Positions 8,311 through 16,067 of a stretch of DNA of 22,880 nt are shown here, piece by piece. The position numbers and the translations under genes are program-made. Below the pieces are notes generated by a model. That model searched no databases. It worked only from the letters and a program-made list of their open reading frames with translations, and was not told the DNA's origin. The DNA is from an uncultured Chloroflexota bacterium (GTDB lineage Bacteria; Chloroflexota; Dehalococcoidia; Lucifugimonadales; CAJWER01). The DNA is taken from the NCBI GenBank assembly GCA_913030785.1, contig CAJWER010000013.1:1-22880 (forward strand), written 5' to 3'. The stretch's first letter is position 1; the number at the start of each line of letters is the position of its first letter.

Positions 8311-8436
8311 TGGATTTCGTCCTTAAGGAGAGATTAGACTATGCCAATCATCGCATGACCGATAGGATTGGCTCCCAATCCGGTCAAATACCGGACCAAA
8401 TCCATCGGCATTACCCGAAAGTGTCGAACTAACTCA

Positions 8437-8778
8437 TCACCCGCCTTGAAGCGCCTCCAGCAGGCCCCGCAGGCGCTCGTTTTCGGTCTCCAGCCGCCTC
8501 TTCTCTGAGTCCGATTCCTGCAGACGGTCCAGCAGGTTGACCACCACCTCAACCCCCGCCAGGTTAACCCCCAGGTCGTCAATCAGGCTACGCATTCGCC
8601 GCACTCGCTCGACGTCCCGACGCGAATACACCCGCTGGCCACCGTTGGTCCGCGCCGGCTGCACCAGCCCCAGGCTCTCGTAGTACCTAAGCGTCTGGGT
8701 CTGCACGCCCACAATGCGCGCGGCCACACTGATGACGAAACAGGGCTCCTCGTATCCAAGCACCTCATTCATCGACAT
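8437..8778 (-). CDS. hspR: MerR-family heat-shock repressor HspR
   Basis: Repressor of chaperone genes, released when DnaK or misfolded protein levels change in the actinobacterial model. 113 residues. The MerR helix-turn-helix covers about 14-75 with FVISVAARIVGVQTQTLRYY, ESLGLVQPARTNGGQRVYS and RRDVERVRRMRSLIDDLGVN. A coiled-coil dimer helix follows (LLDRLQESDSEKRRLETENE). The PCFVIS beginning and the lack of metal or thiol ligands fit HspR rather than metal-sensing MerR. GGAGGT precedes the ATG at 8778 by eight bases; an in-frame GTG at 8781 is an equal alternative. It lies 15 bases after dnaJ in the same direction, an hspR-dnaJ pairing well known in Actinobacteria. I found no classical HAIR box nearby. 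Confidence 0.85.
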   Translation of the reverse strand: MSMNEVLGYEEPCFVISVAARIVGVQTQTLRYYESLGLVQPARTNGGQRVYSRRDVERVRRMRSLIDDLGVNLAGVEVVVNLLDRLQESDSEKRRLETENERLRGLLEALQGG

Positions 8779-8793
8779 CACATGTCACCTCCG

Positions 8794-9630
8794 CTAGGAC
8801 CGTAGTGCTTTCAGCTGTTGAAACAGGTCCAGTTCCTCGTCGGTCGGGTCTTTCGGAATCTGGGGCCGAATCACCACAAACATATCCCCAAGGGTCTCAC
8901 ATGCGCCGAGCTTCGGCATACCCTGCCCGGCCAGGCGTATCCTCTTCCCTCCTCGGGTGTTCGGGGGCACCGTGATCCGCAGTTTTCCCCGCAGCGTCTG
9001 GACCTCTACCTCACCACCAAGCACCGCATCCTCCACCGGCACCTCGGCCTCCATGATCAAGTCCATCCCTTTGCGGGTAAATCGGTTATGAGGTATAACG
9101 GTCACGTTCAGCAGCAACTCTTGCTGGCCACCCGGTTTTACCCGCACGACAGACCCGGTATACACGCCCGGGGGAATACTGACTTCGATGCGACGCTCGC
9201 TTCCACCCGCTGTGATGGTAACGGTACGCTTGGAACCTTCCAGGGCCTCTTCCAAACTCACGTCGATACCCGTCTCCAGACGAGCAGGGGGCGCTGGCCT
9301 TCGATGGCCTCCCCGCGAAAATCCGCCCAGGAGGTCTTCAAAGCTTGAGAACGGATCGTGGATTCCGCCTCCGCCGCCATAGCGTCTCTGCTGCGCTTCG
9401 ATCTGGTCGGCCTGCTTCCAGTTCTCCCCGTACCTATCGAATGCCTTGCGGGACTCGGCATCCGAGAGCACTCCATAGGCCTCATTGATCTCCTTGAACT
9501 TCCCCTCGGCCTTCTCGTCGCCCGGGTTAAGATCAGGATGATGCTGCCGCGCAAGCCGCCTGAACGCCTGCCGGATCTCCTTCTCGTCGGCGCCCTTCTT
9601 GACGCCCAGTGTCCTGTAGTAGTCTGCCAT
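8794..9630 (-). CDS. dnaJ: DnaJ/CbpA-type co-chaperone without zinc finger
   Basis: J-domain co-chaperone that stimulates DnaK ATPase and delivers substrates. 278 residues. The J domain spans 4-70 with the HPD triad at 31-33 and FDRYG at its end. A short Gly/Phe-rich linker follows (about 83-110). Two C-terminal beta-domains come next (from about 120, TGIDVSLEEALEGSKRTV), and no CxxCxGxG zinc repeats lie between. That makes it a type II (CbpA/DnaJ2-like) protein. The ATG at 9630 is the only in-frame start, with AAGGA about 12 bases upstream. It is transcribed away from hsp20 across an AT-rich 173-bp gap and towards hspR, so the three genes probably form one heat-shock module. Confidence 0.9.
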   Translation of the reverse strand: MADYYRTLGVKKGADEKEIRQAFRRLARQHHPDLNPGDEKAEGKFKEINEAYGVLSDAESRKAFDRYGENWKQADQIEAQQRRYGGGGGIHDPFSSFEDLLGGFSRGGHRRPAPPARLETGIDVSLEEALEGSKRTVTITAGGSERRIEVSIPPGVYTGSVVRVKPGGQQELLLNVTVIPHNRFTRKGMDLIMEAEVPVEDAVLGGEVEVQTLRGKLRITVPPNTRGGKRIRLAGQGMPKLGACETLGDMFVVIRPQIPKDPTDEELDLFQQLKALRS

Positions 9631-9719
9631 CCGCTCGTACGTTTTCCTTACGGGAGCTATCCGATTTGATTGTCATTTTAGCATAACTTCTCTGCCAACA
9701 CCTCCTTTTCTAATGTATT

Positions 9720-9754
9720 TACTATAATATACTTGACAGATCCTACTTATAGTA
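9720..9754. promoter_or_regulatory. Inverted repeat in the dnaJ/hsp20 divergent promoter, candidate operator
   Basis: TACTATAA (9720-9727) is mirrored by TTATAGTA (9747-9754), leaving a 19-base centre that holds the hsp20 -35. It is neither a HAIR box (CTTGAGT-N7-ACTCAAG) nor a CIRCE element. A site here could control hsp20 and perhaps dnaJ. HspR is the obvious neighbouring candidate, but binding is inference. AT-rich DNA makes short palindromes more likely by chance. Confidence 0.4.
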
Positions 9755-9762
9755 TCTACAAT
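9733..9762 (+). promoter_or_regulatory. Promoter of hsp20
   Basis: A perfect -35 TTGACA (9733-9738) is followed after 18 bases by TACAAT (9757-9762), 41 bases upstream of the hsp20 ATG. The surrounding 100 bases are markedly AT-rich compared with the flanking genes, as expected for a strong sigma-70 promoter. Confidence 0.7.
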
Positions 9763-9803
9763 AATTAACGTGATGTATATGAGACGTACGGAGGAGGAAT
9801 CAA

Positions 9804-10235
9804 ATGGTTTTGCAGCGATGGGCCCCATTCACGGACGCGAGACGGTTCGAGTATGCACTGAACAGGCTGTGGCGGGACAGTGACGTGCGAAACGGTGAGA
9901 GCGCCAGCTGGCGACTGCCCCTGGACGTAGCCCAGGACGCCGATAACATTGTCGTGAAGGCAACCGTCCCCGGGTTCAAGCCCGAGGACATCAAGGCAGG
10001 AATCGAGAACAACGTACTCACCATCAACGCGGAGACCCCATCCGAGGCCCAGGGAGAAGAGACGGAGTATCTGCTGAGGGAGCGAAGGACGGGCTCTTAC
10101 CAGCGATCCATCCGACTACCGGATACGGTAGACGCGGATAAGGCTGAGTCCACATACGACAACGGTGTCCTGACCATCACAGTTCCAAAGCAGGAAGAGA
10201 AGAAGGCCAGGCAGATAGAGATCAAGGTAGCCTAA
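9804..10235 (+). CDS. hsp20: Small heat-shock protein of the Hsp20/alpha-crystallin family
   Basis: ATP-independent holdase that keeps unfolding proteins soluble for refolding by DnaK/DnaJ; cytoplasmic oligomer. 143 residues. N-terminal arm at about 1-38. The alpha-crystallin domain spans about 39-132, starting WRLPLDVAQDADNIVV and containing TVPGFKPEDI. The conserved GVLTITVPK precedes a C-terminal IEIKV, the I-x-I-type anchor used for oligomer assembly. Excellent ribosome-binding site (GGAGGAGG) before the ATG at 9804, a consensus promoter upstream and a 14-bp palindrome downstream, so it is probably monocistronic. It is divergent from the dnaJ-hspR pair, which suggests shared heat-shock control. 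Confidence 0.93.
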   Translation: MVLQRWAPFTDARRFEYALNRLWRDSDVRNGESASWRLPLDVAQDADNIVVKATVPGFKPEDIKAGIENNVLTINAETPSEAQGEETEYLLRERRTGSYQRSIRLPDTVDADKAESTYDNGVLTITVPKQEEKKARQIEIKVA

Positions 10236-10265
10236 CGGCCACTGGCGAAACGCAAGTTTCTAAAC

Positions 10266-10295
10266 GAGGCCCCTCGCCGATCGGCGAGGGGCCTC
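10266..10295 (+). terminator. Perfect 30-bp palindrome after hsp20, terminator-like
   Basis: GAGGCCCCTCGCCG (10266-10279) pairs perfectly with CGGCGAGGGGCCTC (10282-10295) around AT. No T-run follows, so it may stop transcription in a Rho-assisted way or protect the mRNA end. It is the only strong structure after hsp20. Confidence 0.55.
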
Positions 10296-10424
10296 ACATG
10301 TCTAACGCAAGCAAAAGCCGTGGTTCGACCGGCCCACCATTAGTGGAAAACCCACCCCAATCCCGTTCATGCAGATATCCTTAGAGTGTCATCCTATCCA
10401 CGAACCACCACCATGATCCGCTCA

Positions 10425-10443
10425 CCCTGAGCCTGTCGAAGGG
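10425..10443. repeat. Copy of the CCCTTCGACAGGCTCAGGG dispersed repeat
   Basis: The minus strand reads CCCTTCGACAGGCTCAGGG, followed by TGAGCGG. I recognise this as a short motif that recurs in intergenic DNA of many bacteria, including Chloroflexota. Only one copy is visible here. It lies in the 346-base gap between hsp20 and the adenosyltransferase gene. Mechanism and function are unknown. Confidence 0.5.
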
Positions 10444-10454
10444 CTCTTCGGGCA

Positions 10455-10496
10455 ACTAGTTGAGTGTGCAAATGGGCATCCCTCTTATCAACTAGT
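10455..10496. repeat. Inverted repeat upstream of the adenosyltransferase gene
   Basis: ACTAGTTGA (10455-10463) and TCAACTAGT (10488-10496) are exact reverse complements 24 bases apart. GGC/GCC extends the pairing beyond one unpaired base. The repeat ends 85 bases before the ATR start. It could be an RNA hairpin or a two-site operator. The rest of the hsp20-ATR gap shows nothing else I can name. Confidence 0.4.
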
Positions 10497-10581
10497 GCCT
10501 GAGAGCGTCCTTCCGAATGCCTAATGCTTTCATTGCTCCGCAGGGTGTACCCTATCCCACATCCTGCATACAGAGGGCACA

Positions 10582-11139
10582 ATGCCAAAGATATACACGA
10601 AGCGAGGAGACGAAGGTCAGACAAAACTGCTCTTCGGAGACGAGGTCTCCAAGTCTGACCCCAGGACAGAGGCCTACGGTTCGACCGACTCCGCTGTATC
10701 GGCGATGGGGCTCGCTCGGGCGCTGTGTCAGGATGTGCGCGTCAAAGAGGTGCTTCTCCGTGTGCAGCGTGAGATGTTCACCGTGGGGGCCGAACTTGCC
10801 ACCGACCCCGCAAACCGGGAGATGCTCCAGACCCACTTTTCGGAGACGACCGCCGAAATGGTAACCGCCCTCGAGGAGGACATCGACGAGATGCTCCCAC
10901 AGATGAAGTTGCCCCGAGCCTTCATCGTGCCGGGCGCCTCTGCCGGTTCGGGGGCTCTGGACCTAGCCCGTAGCATGCTGCGAACGGGTGAACGAAGGGT
11001 AGTGGCAATGCACGAGGACGGCAAGCTGCCGAACCCAGAGGTGCTCAGGTACTTGAACCGTCTGTCCGACCTGCTATTCGTCCTGGCCAGGTTCGAAGAC
11101 CGAGCCCTGCCCATCGAACTGACCACCGGCGAGGCCTAG
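10582..11139 (+). CDS. pduO: PduO-type cob(I)alamin adenosyltransferase
   Basis: Makes adenosylcobalamin from cob(I)alamin and ATP; cytoplasmic trimer in the family. 185 residues, full length. The ATP-binding N-terminus is YTKRGDEGQTKLLFG (5-19). The C-terminal helix block carries FIVPGASAGSGALDLARSM, RTGERR and YLNRLSDLLFVLARF, all standard family blocks. The usual DELN segment after YG reads DSAVSAMG (36-43), so the normal glutamate and asparagine are replaced while the aspartate stays. That is unusual but may be lineage-typical. The ATG at 10582 has GAGGG a few bases upstream. A B12-dependent enzyme is expected elsewhere in the genome. It is separated from hisH by 170 bases with hairpins, so probably a separate transcript. 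Confidence 0.87.
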   Translation: MPKIYTKRGDEGQTKLLFGDEVSKSDPRTEAYGSTDSAVSAMGLARALCQDVRVKEVLLRVQREMFTVGAELATDPANREMLQTHFSETTAEMVTALEEDIDEMLPQMKLPRAFIVPGASAGSGALDLARSMLRTGERRVVAMHEDGKLPNPEVLRYLNRLSDLLFVLARFEDRALPIELTTGEA

Positions 11140-11146
11140 CGTCGAA

Positions 11147-11174
11147 AGGGGGTGTACAGACGGACACGCCCCCT
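11147..11174 (+). terminator. Weak hairpin terminator after the adenosyltransferase gene
   Basis: AGGGGGTGT (11147-11155) pairs with ACGCCCCCT (11166-11174), with one G-U pair and a ten-base loop, eight bases after the stop codon. A T-rich stretch follows only at about 11205-11225, so termination efficiency is uncertain. Confidence 0.45.
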
Positions 11175-11291
11175 ATGCCGGGAGCCTGAGAGTGTCCATC
11201 AGAAATTTCTATTTGTATTTTTGTCTTACTGGCAGTGCAACCGCTCAACCCTAAACACACCGGACTCCTCTGCCGTGTCCACAAGGCGTTA

Positions 11292-11300
11292 TGCTACGAT
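11292..11300 (+). promoter_or_regulatory. Possible extended -10 for the histidine cluster
   Basis: TGCTACGAT (TG-N-TACGAT) ends ten bases before the hisH ATG at 11310. There is no -35 match. Transcription would begin at about 11307, giving an almost leaderless hisH message; this agrees with the lack of any Shine-Dalgarno sequence before that ATG. Confidence 0.35.
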
Positions 11301-11309
11301 AGTTGCCCT

Positions 11310-11933
11310 ATGAACAAGGGCTACGTGGCGATCATAGACTACCAGGCTGGCAACCTACGCTCAGTCCAGAAGGCGCTCGAAAAGGCGTCCGTCACAGCCG
11401 TGATTACCAGCGACCCACTCAAGATACGCGGTGCGAGCGGCATGGTGTTTCCTGGACAGGGCGCCAACGACTCGTCGCTGCGCCACCTTCGAGCGCGTGA
11501 CCTCGTGCAACCCATCAAAGATTTCATAGCCAGTGGCAAGCCGTTCCTCGGGGTCTGCCTGGGGCTGCAGCTACTTCTAGACGGCTCCGATGAGGGCGAC
11601 GAGCCAGGCCTCGGGCTCATTTCAGGCCGGGTCAGGCGGCTCCCTCAGGGCGCAAAGGTCCCTCACATGGGGTGGAACCAGGTTGCATTCCAACAGGAGT
11701 ACCCAGAATTCGAGGGCGTTCCTCAGAACACCAATTTCTACTTCGTCCACAGCTACTATGCCGACCCGATCGACGCGGACGTGGTGGCAGGCACGACATC
11801 CTACGGCATCGACTTTTGCAGCGCGGTCGTCCGCGACAATCTGGTCGCTGTCCAGTTCCATCCTGAAAAGAGCGGTGACGTGGGCCTGCAGATCTACCGG
11901 AACTTCGCCGGTCGGCTGGATGGGGGAGCCTAG
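11310..11933 (+). CDS. hisH: Imidazole glycerol phosphate synthase, glutamine amidotransferase subunit
   Basis: Releases ammonia from glutamine and passes it to HisF for imidazole ring closure in histidine synthesis. 207 residues. Class I amidotransferase triad: C83 in GVCLGLQLL, H184 and E186 in QFHPEKSG. The N-terminus (VAIIDYQAGNLRSV) and FVHSYY are typical HisH. The frame is open back to 11235, but the extra 25 residues are not HisH-like, so the ATG at 11310 was chosen even though it lacks a ribosome-binding site. First gene of a tight cluster with hisA six bases downstream; its partner hisF lies two genes on. Confidence 0.95.
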   Translation: MNKGYVAIIDYQAGNLRSVQKALEKASVTAVITSDPLKIRGASGMVFPGQGANDSSLRHLRARDLVQPIKDFIASGKPFLGVCLGLQLLLDGSDEGDEPGLGLISGRVRRLPQGAKVPHMGWNQVAFQQEYPEFEGVPQNTNFYFVHSYYADPIDADVVAGTTSYGIDFCSAVVRDNLVAVQFHPEKSGDVGLQIYRNFAGRLDGGA

Positions 11934-11939
11934 GCGCCG

Positions 11940-12683
11940 ATGGAAGTTATACCAGCCATAGACATCAGGGGCGGCAAGTGCGTCCGCCTATTCCAGGGCG
12001 ACTACGACCGCGAGACGGTCTACTCTGACGACCCCACTGAGATGGCCTCTCAATGGGTCGATCAGGGCGCCACGCGACTCCACGTAATCGATCTGGATGG
12101 AGCACGCGAAGGGCATGCTGTCAACCACGATGTAGCTTCTATGATCGCGTCCAAGGCCACAGTGCCCGTGCAGCTTGGCGGAGGGATTCGCGATGTCGCC
12201 ACCGCAAAGACCGCTATTGCAGGTGGCGTCGACCGCATAATAGCAGGTACCGCAGCCATCACGGAGCCGGGCTTTGCCCGTGCGCTCTGCGATGAGCTTG
12301 GAGCCAGCACAGTAGTGGTAAGTGTGGACGCGAAGGATGGAGTAGTGATGCTGCAGGGCTGGACCGAGGCGAGTGGGATGGCAGCTTCGGAGGTCGTAAA
12401 AAGCGTGGCGGCGGCCGGTGTGGTGCAACTCATCTACACCGACATAGCCGTGGATGGCACATTGACCGGACCCAACTTTCGCGCGATTTCCGAGCTGGTG
12501 GAGTCCACACCCCTGGAAGTGATCATCGCCGGCGGCGTCTCGTCCCTCGCGCATCTGTTGGAACTGGAGCGTATCGGCGTCGAGGCGGCCATCGTGGGCA
12601 AAGCGGTCTACACGGGCGATATCAACCTTCCGGAAGCCATCGCGGCGCTCTCCGGGCCAGGCACAGAGCCGGTAGGGCGATGA
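11940..12683 (+). CDS. hisA: ProFAR isomerase (phosphoribosylformimino-AICAR phosphate isomerase)
   Basis: Fourth step of histidine synthesis, an Amadori rearrangement on a TIM barrel. 247 residues, normal length. The first catalytic aspartate lies in VIPAIDIRGGKCVRLFQGDY (D8). The second is in VSVDAKDG. Phosphate-binding loops are QLGGGIRD in the N-half and VIIAGGVSS in the C-half, with YTDIAVDGTLTGPN between. Six bases separate it from hisH, and a GGGGGAG stretch inside the hisH end serves as ribosome-binding site. Its stop overlaps the ATG of the methyltransferase gene by four bases (ATGA), implying translational coupling. Confidence 0.96.
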   Translation: MEVIPAIDIRGGKCVRLFQGDYDRETVYSDDPTEMASQWVDQGATRLHVIDLDGAREGHAVNHDVASMIASKATVPVQLGGGIRDVATAKTAIAGGVDRIIAGTAAITEPGFARALCDELGASTVVVSVDAKDGVVMLQGWTEASGMAASEVVKSVAAAGVVQLIYTDIAVDGTLTGPNFRAISELVESTPLEVIIAGGVSSLAHLLELERIGVEAAIVGKAVYTGDINLPEAIAALSGPGTEPVGR

Positions 12684-13255
12684 GCATCCAGGGGAAATTC
12701 AATCCCAACGACATGCAGGTACTGGTGTCGCCCGAGCGGCGACAGGCCATCGACACCGGCGCCCTGCTGACCGGTCTGCCCATCTCCACGCGAGACGTGG
12801 TCGCCGATATCGGCTGCGGGCCCGGGTTCCTCACACTCCCGTTGGCCAGGTACCTGACCGAAGGCCGGGTTCACGCTCTGGACATCCAGCAGGAGATGCT
12901 GGACGCAGTTCAACGGTCCCTTGATGCGGAGGGTCTCACAAACGCCGCGGTCACCCTATCCAATGAAAATCGCCTTCCACTAGACGACAAGGCACTTGAT
13001 GGTGCTCTATTGGCTTTTGTGCTTCAGGAGGCCCACGACCCGGACGCACTGCTCGGCGAAGTACAGCGTTGCCTCAATGACAACGGTTGGATTGCTGTCC
13101 TAGAGTGGCACAAACGCGACATGGACTGCGGGCCGCCCGTTACGCGGCGCATAAATCCCGAAACCATGGAAGCGAAGCTGCTAAATCTGGGATTCCAGAT
13201 ACCCAAACGCCATGAATTGAATGCTGACCAGTACCTCATGGTCGCAAGGACGTAG
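12680..13255 (+). CDS. Class I SAM-dependent methyltransferase inside the his cluster
   Basis: 191 residues. SAM-binding motif I is VVADIGCGPGFLTLPLA (40-56). The acidic residue of motif II lies in VHALDIQQEML, and a motif IV-like LDGALLAFVLQEA follows; together these define a UbiE/Methyltransf_11-type Rossmann fold. The N-terminus (KFNPNDMQVLVSPERRQ) resembles methyltransferases that begin with a conserved start-of-domain helix. The target is unknown. It overlaps hisA by four bases and ends two bases before hisF, so it is transcribed and probably translationally coupled with histidine genes, but no histidine step needs a methylation. No membrane segment or signal peptide. Confidence 0.8.
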   Translation: MSIQGKFNPNDMQVLVSPERRQAIDTGALLTGLPISTRDVVADIGCGPGFLTLPLARYLTEGRVHALDIQQEMLDAVQRSLDAEGLTNAAVTLSNENRLPLDDKALDGALLAFVLQEAHDPDALLGEVQRCLNDNGWIAVLEWHKRDMDCGPPVTRRINPETMEAKLLNLGFQIPKRHELNADQYLMVART

Positions 13256-13257
13256 CC

Positions 13258-14073
<816 letters not shown>

Positions 14074-14121
14074 TAGCAAAAATCGCAAAGACTTCGAAGC
14101 ACGTCAACCTAGGAACATCAG

Positions 14122-14736
14122 ATGATACAACTAGACAAAAAAGGCCTCGTGCCCGCCATCGCCCAGAACGCCGACACCGGGGAGGTCATTATGCTGGGGT
14201 ACATGAGCCCCGGCGCCCTAAAGCGCACCCTGGATAGCCGAGACGTGTGGTTCTACAGTCGCAGCCGCTCCGACCTGTGGCACAAGGGCGAAATCTCCGG
14301 CAACTACATGCGAGTCAAGTCCGCGTCGATCGACTGTGACGGGGACACGATACTGCTCCAGGTCGACCCCGCGGGTCCGATCTGCCATACCGGTAACCAG
14401 ACCTGCTTCTTCACACCTCTCGACGAGCTGCCCGATTTTGAAACACCCGAAAAAGGGTCCGGCATCCTCGACGAGCTCTTCTCCGTGATCCAGGACCGCA
14501 AGCGCGAACTACCGGAGGGGAGCTACACAACCGAGCTGTTCCGGGAAGGCGTGGATCGCATCGGCCAGAAGGTGATCGAAGAGTCAGGTGAGGCGGTCAT
14601 AGCCGGGGTTAAGCTAGACAAAGACGCGCTGGCACGGGAGTCCGCAGACCTGCTCTACCACCTGCTGGTGCTGATATCGGCCAACGGTGGCACGCCCGAA
14701 GACGTGTATGCCCACCTGCGCGAACGCCGAAGCTAG
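14122..14736 (+). CDS. hisIE: Bifunctional phosphoribosyl-AMP cyclohydrolase / phosphoribosyl-ATP pyrophosphatase
   Basis: Second and third steps of histidine synthesis. 204 residues, two domains. HisI spans about 1-105 with WFYSRSRSDLWHKGE and the zinc and magnesium ligands in DCDGDT (C72) and CHTGNQTC (C88, C95). HisE spans about 110-204 with REGVDRIGQKVIEESGEAVI and ESADLLYHLLVL, the acidic helices that bind the pyrophosphate metal. AGGA lies shortly before the ATG at 14122. It is the last gene of the plus-strand cluster, 48 bases after hisF. hisG, hisD, hisB and hisC are not in the window. Confidence 0.96.
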   Translation: MIQLDKKGLVPAIAQNADTGEVIMLGYMSPGALKRTLDSRDVWFYSRSRSDLWHKGEISGNYMRVKSASIDCDGDTILLQVDPAGPICHTGNQTCFFTPLDELPDFETPEKGSGILDELFSVIQDRKRELPEGSYTTELFREGVDRIGQKVIEESGEAVIAGVKLDKDALARESADLLYHLLVLISANGGTPEDVYAHLRERRS

Positions 14737-14790
14737 ACGCCACCAGACGTCCAAGCCCGCCTACACTCGCGCACACCGCTGACACTCCCA

Positions 14791-14824
14791 ATGCCGGGCG
14801 ATAGCAAGAGCCATCGCCCGGCGT
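14791..14824. terminator. Hairpin between convergent hisIE and nirK remnant
   Basis: GCCGGGCGAT (14793-14802) pairs perfectly with ATCGCCCGGC (14813-14822) and can be extended by two pairs. It lies 56 bases after hisIE and ends nine bases before the stop of the minus-strand gene. Neither strand has a T-run, so it may be a shared Rho-assisted or mRNA-end structure. Confidence 0.5.
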
Positions 14825-14832
14825 ATACATCA

Positions 14833-16067
14833 CTACTTCCTTAGCGTGTCGCTGTACTCCATGGGCTTGTAGATGTCGGGGTTATCCTCCCCCTCTACGT
14901 GAATGATCCCAAGGGCGCCTTTGTGCACAAGAAAGATCGAGTGGTCCACCATCATGTAATCCCCCGCCACGTCTACCAGGAACTCTACGCCGGCAACGCC
15001 GCCAGCCGGTACCAGAGTACTCTGCACATGCTGGTTCACGAGACTGAACGAGCCTTCGACATAGACCTTGTCGAAGATCTCCCCTATGACATGGAAGCTG
15101 GACACGAGGTTCGGTCCGATATTACCCACGAACATACGGATCGTGTCTCCGGAGCTTATCGAGGACCCCAGCACGCCGAGGGCCCGGTCGCCGACCGAGG
15201 AGTCGGGTCGTCCATTGAACACAACGAAGGTCGGCTCCTCCAGGTTTCCGTTGGCTGGGGAGAATCTCAAGTGTCCAGAGTCTTTCAGCGCCGGGTGGGA
15301 CTCCTCGCCGCCCAATTCGGTGTAGAAATCGCTCTGCATGATGTAGAACTCGTGATCGACGGCTGGGAGTCCCTCCTCTGGCTCGACCACCAACAGACCG
15401 TACATCCCGTGGCTTATGTGCATGGGTATGTCGGTGTACGCGCAGTGGTAAATATAAATTCCAGGGGCCAGGAGCTTGACCTGGAGATTACTTACTGCTC
15501 CCGGTAGAGTGTCCAGCCTGACCGCCCCTCCACCCGGCCCGGTCACGGGCGTGGAAGTCCACGTTGTGAGGCATCCGGCTATCCTCGGGATTGTGGAGAA
15601 AGAAGTCGACGGCGTCCCCGACGCGTCCGCTGATCATCGTCCCAGGGATCCCGCTGTCAAAGGTCCAGAAGTCCATAGTGGTACCCGGCACCATCTCGGC
15701 GACACCCTCTTTGATCCGGAGGTGCGCCTCTATCGTGATCGGATCATCGCCCCTCACTACCGGCTCCAAGAACTGCCGTTGTCGTACAGAGTATAGTTGG
15801 CCGAGTCGGGAATATCACTAGCGTGTCTGGATACTTCCGCTATGCTAATCTGCTCGGCTGGTTTCACGGTTCGCGTCGGGGCTTCCTGCGCTGTCTGAAG
15901 GCTGGCCAGATCAGACGTCTGGGCTTCTACTCGCGTAATCAGCGCGTCATGGTCCTCTTGAGAGACCCTCCTCCACACGACAAACCCAGCATCGATATCG
16001 CCGCCATCAGCATCACCATCGCGACCACGGATCACGGTCTCGTCACCCTTGGTTTGAAAATTTCCAT
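14833..16067 (-). pseudogene. nirK: Copper-containing nitrite reductase (NirK-type), disrupted
   Basis: The intact family reduces nitrite to nitric oxide at a type 2 copper fed by a type 1 copper. The minus strand encodes it in pieces. Piece 1 (16067 to about 15960): AAGGAG and ATG, an arginine-bearing n-region, TGA at 16032-16034, then MVMLMAAISMLGLSC, a lipoprotein signal with its cysteine at 15975-15977. Piece 2 (about 15960-15770): a coiled-coil-like linker, then ASDIPDSANYTLYDNGSS. Piece 3 (about 15770-15550): DFWTFDSGIPGTMI, RVGD and MPHNVDFHA. Piece 4 (about 15550-14833): TGPGGGAVRL, YIYHC, PMHISHGMYG, SFHVIGE and DHSIFLVH. Every copper ligand and the catalytic Asp/His (in VDFH and FHVIG) survive, but in different frames. 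Each change fits one inserted or deleted base. Family is certain; loss of function is very likely unless the indels are sequencing errors. Confidence 0.85.

Noticed and set aside
9631..9803. Search for HAIR or CIRCE operators in the dnaJ/hsp20 gap
   Set aside because: Neither CTTGAGT-N7-ACTCAAG nor TTAGCACTC-N9-GAGTGCTAA is present, even allowing a few mismatches.
10331..10349. GGTTCGACC followed by GGCCCACCA, resembling a tRNA T-loop and CCA end
   Set aside because: The flanking bases cannot form a five-pair T-stem, and no anticodon or D-arm lies upstream.
15549..15775. Programmed ribosomal frameshifting as an explanation for the nirK frame changes
   Set aside because: No slippery heptamer with a downstream structure is apparent, three shifts plus a stop codon would be needed, and no such mechanism is known in this family.
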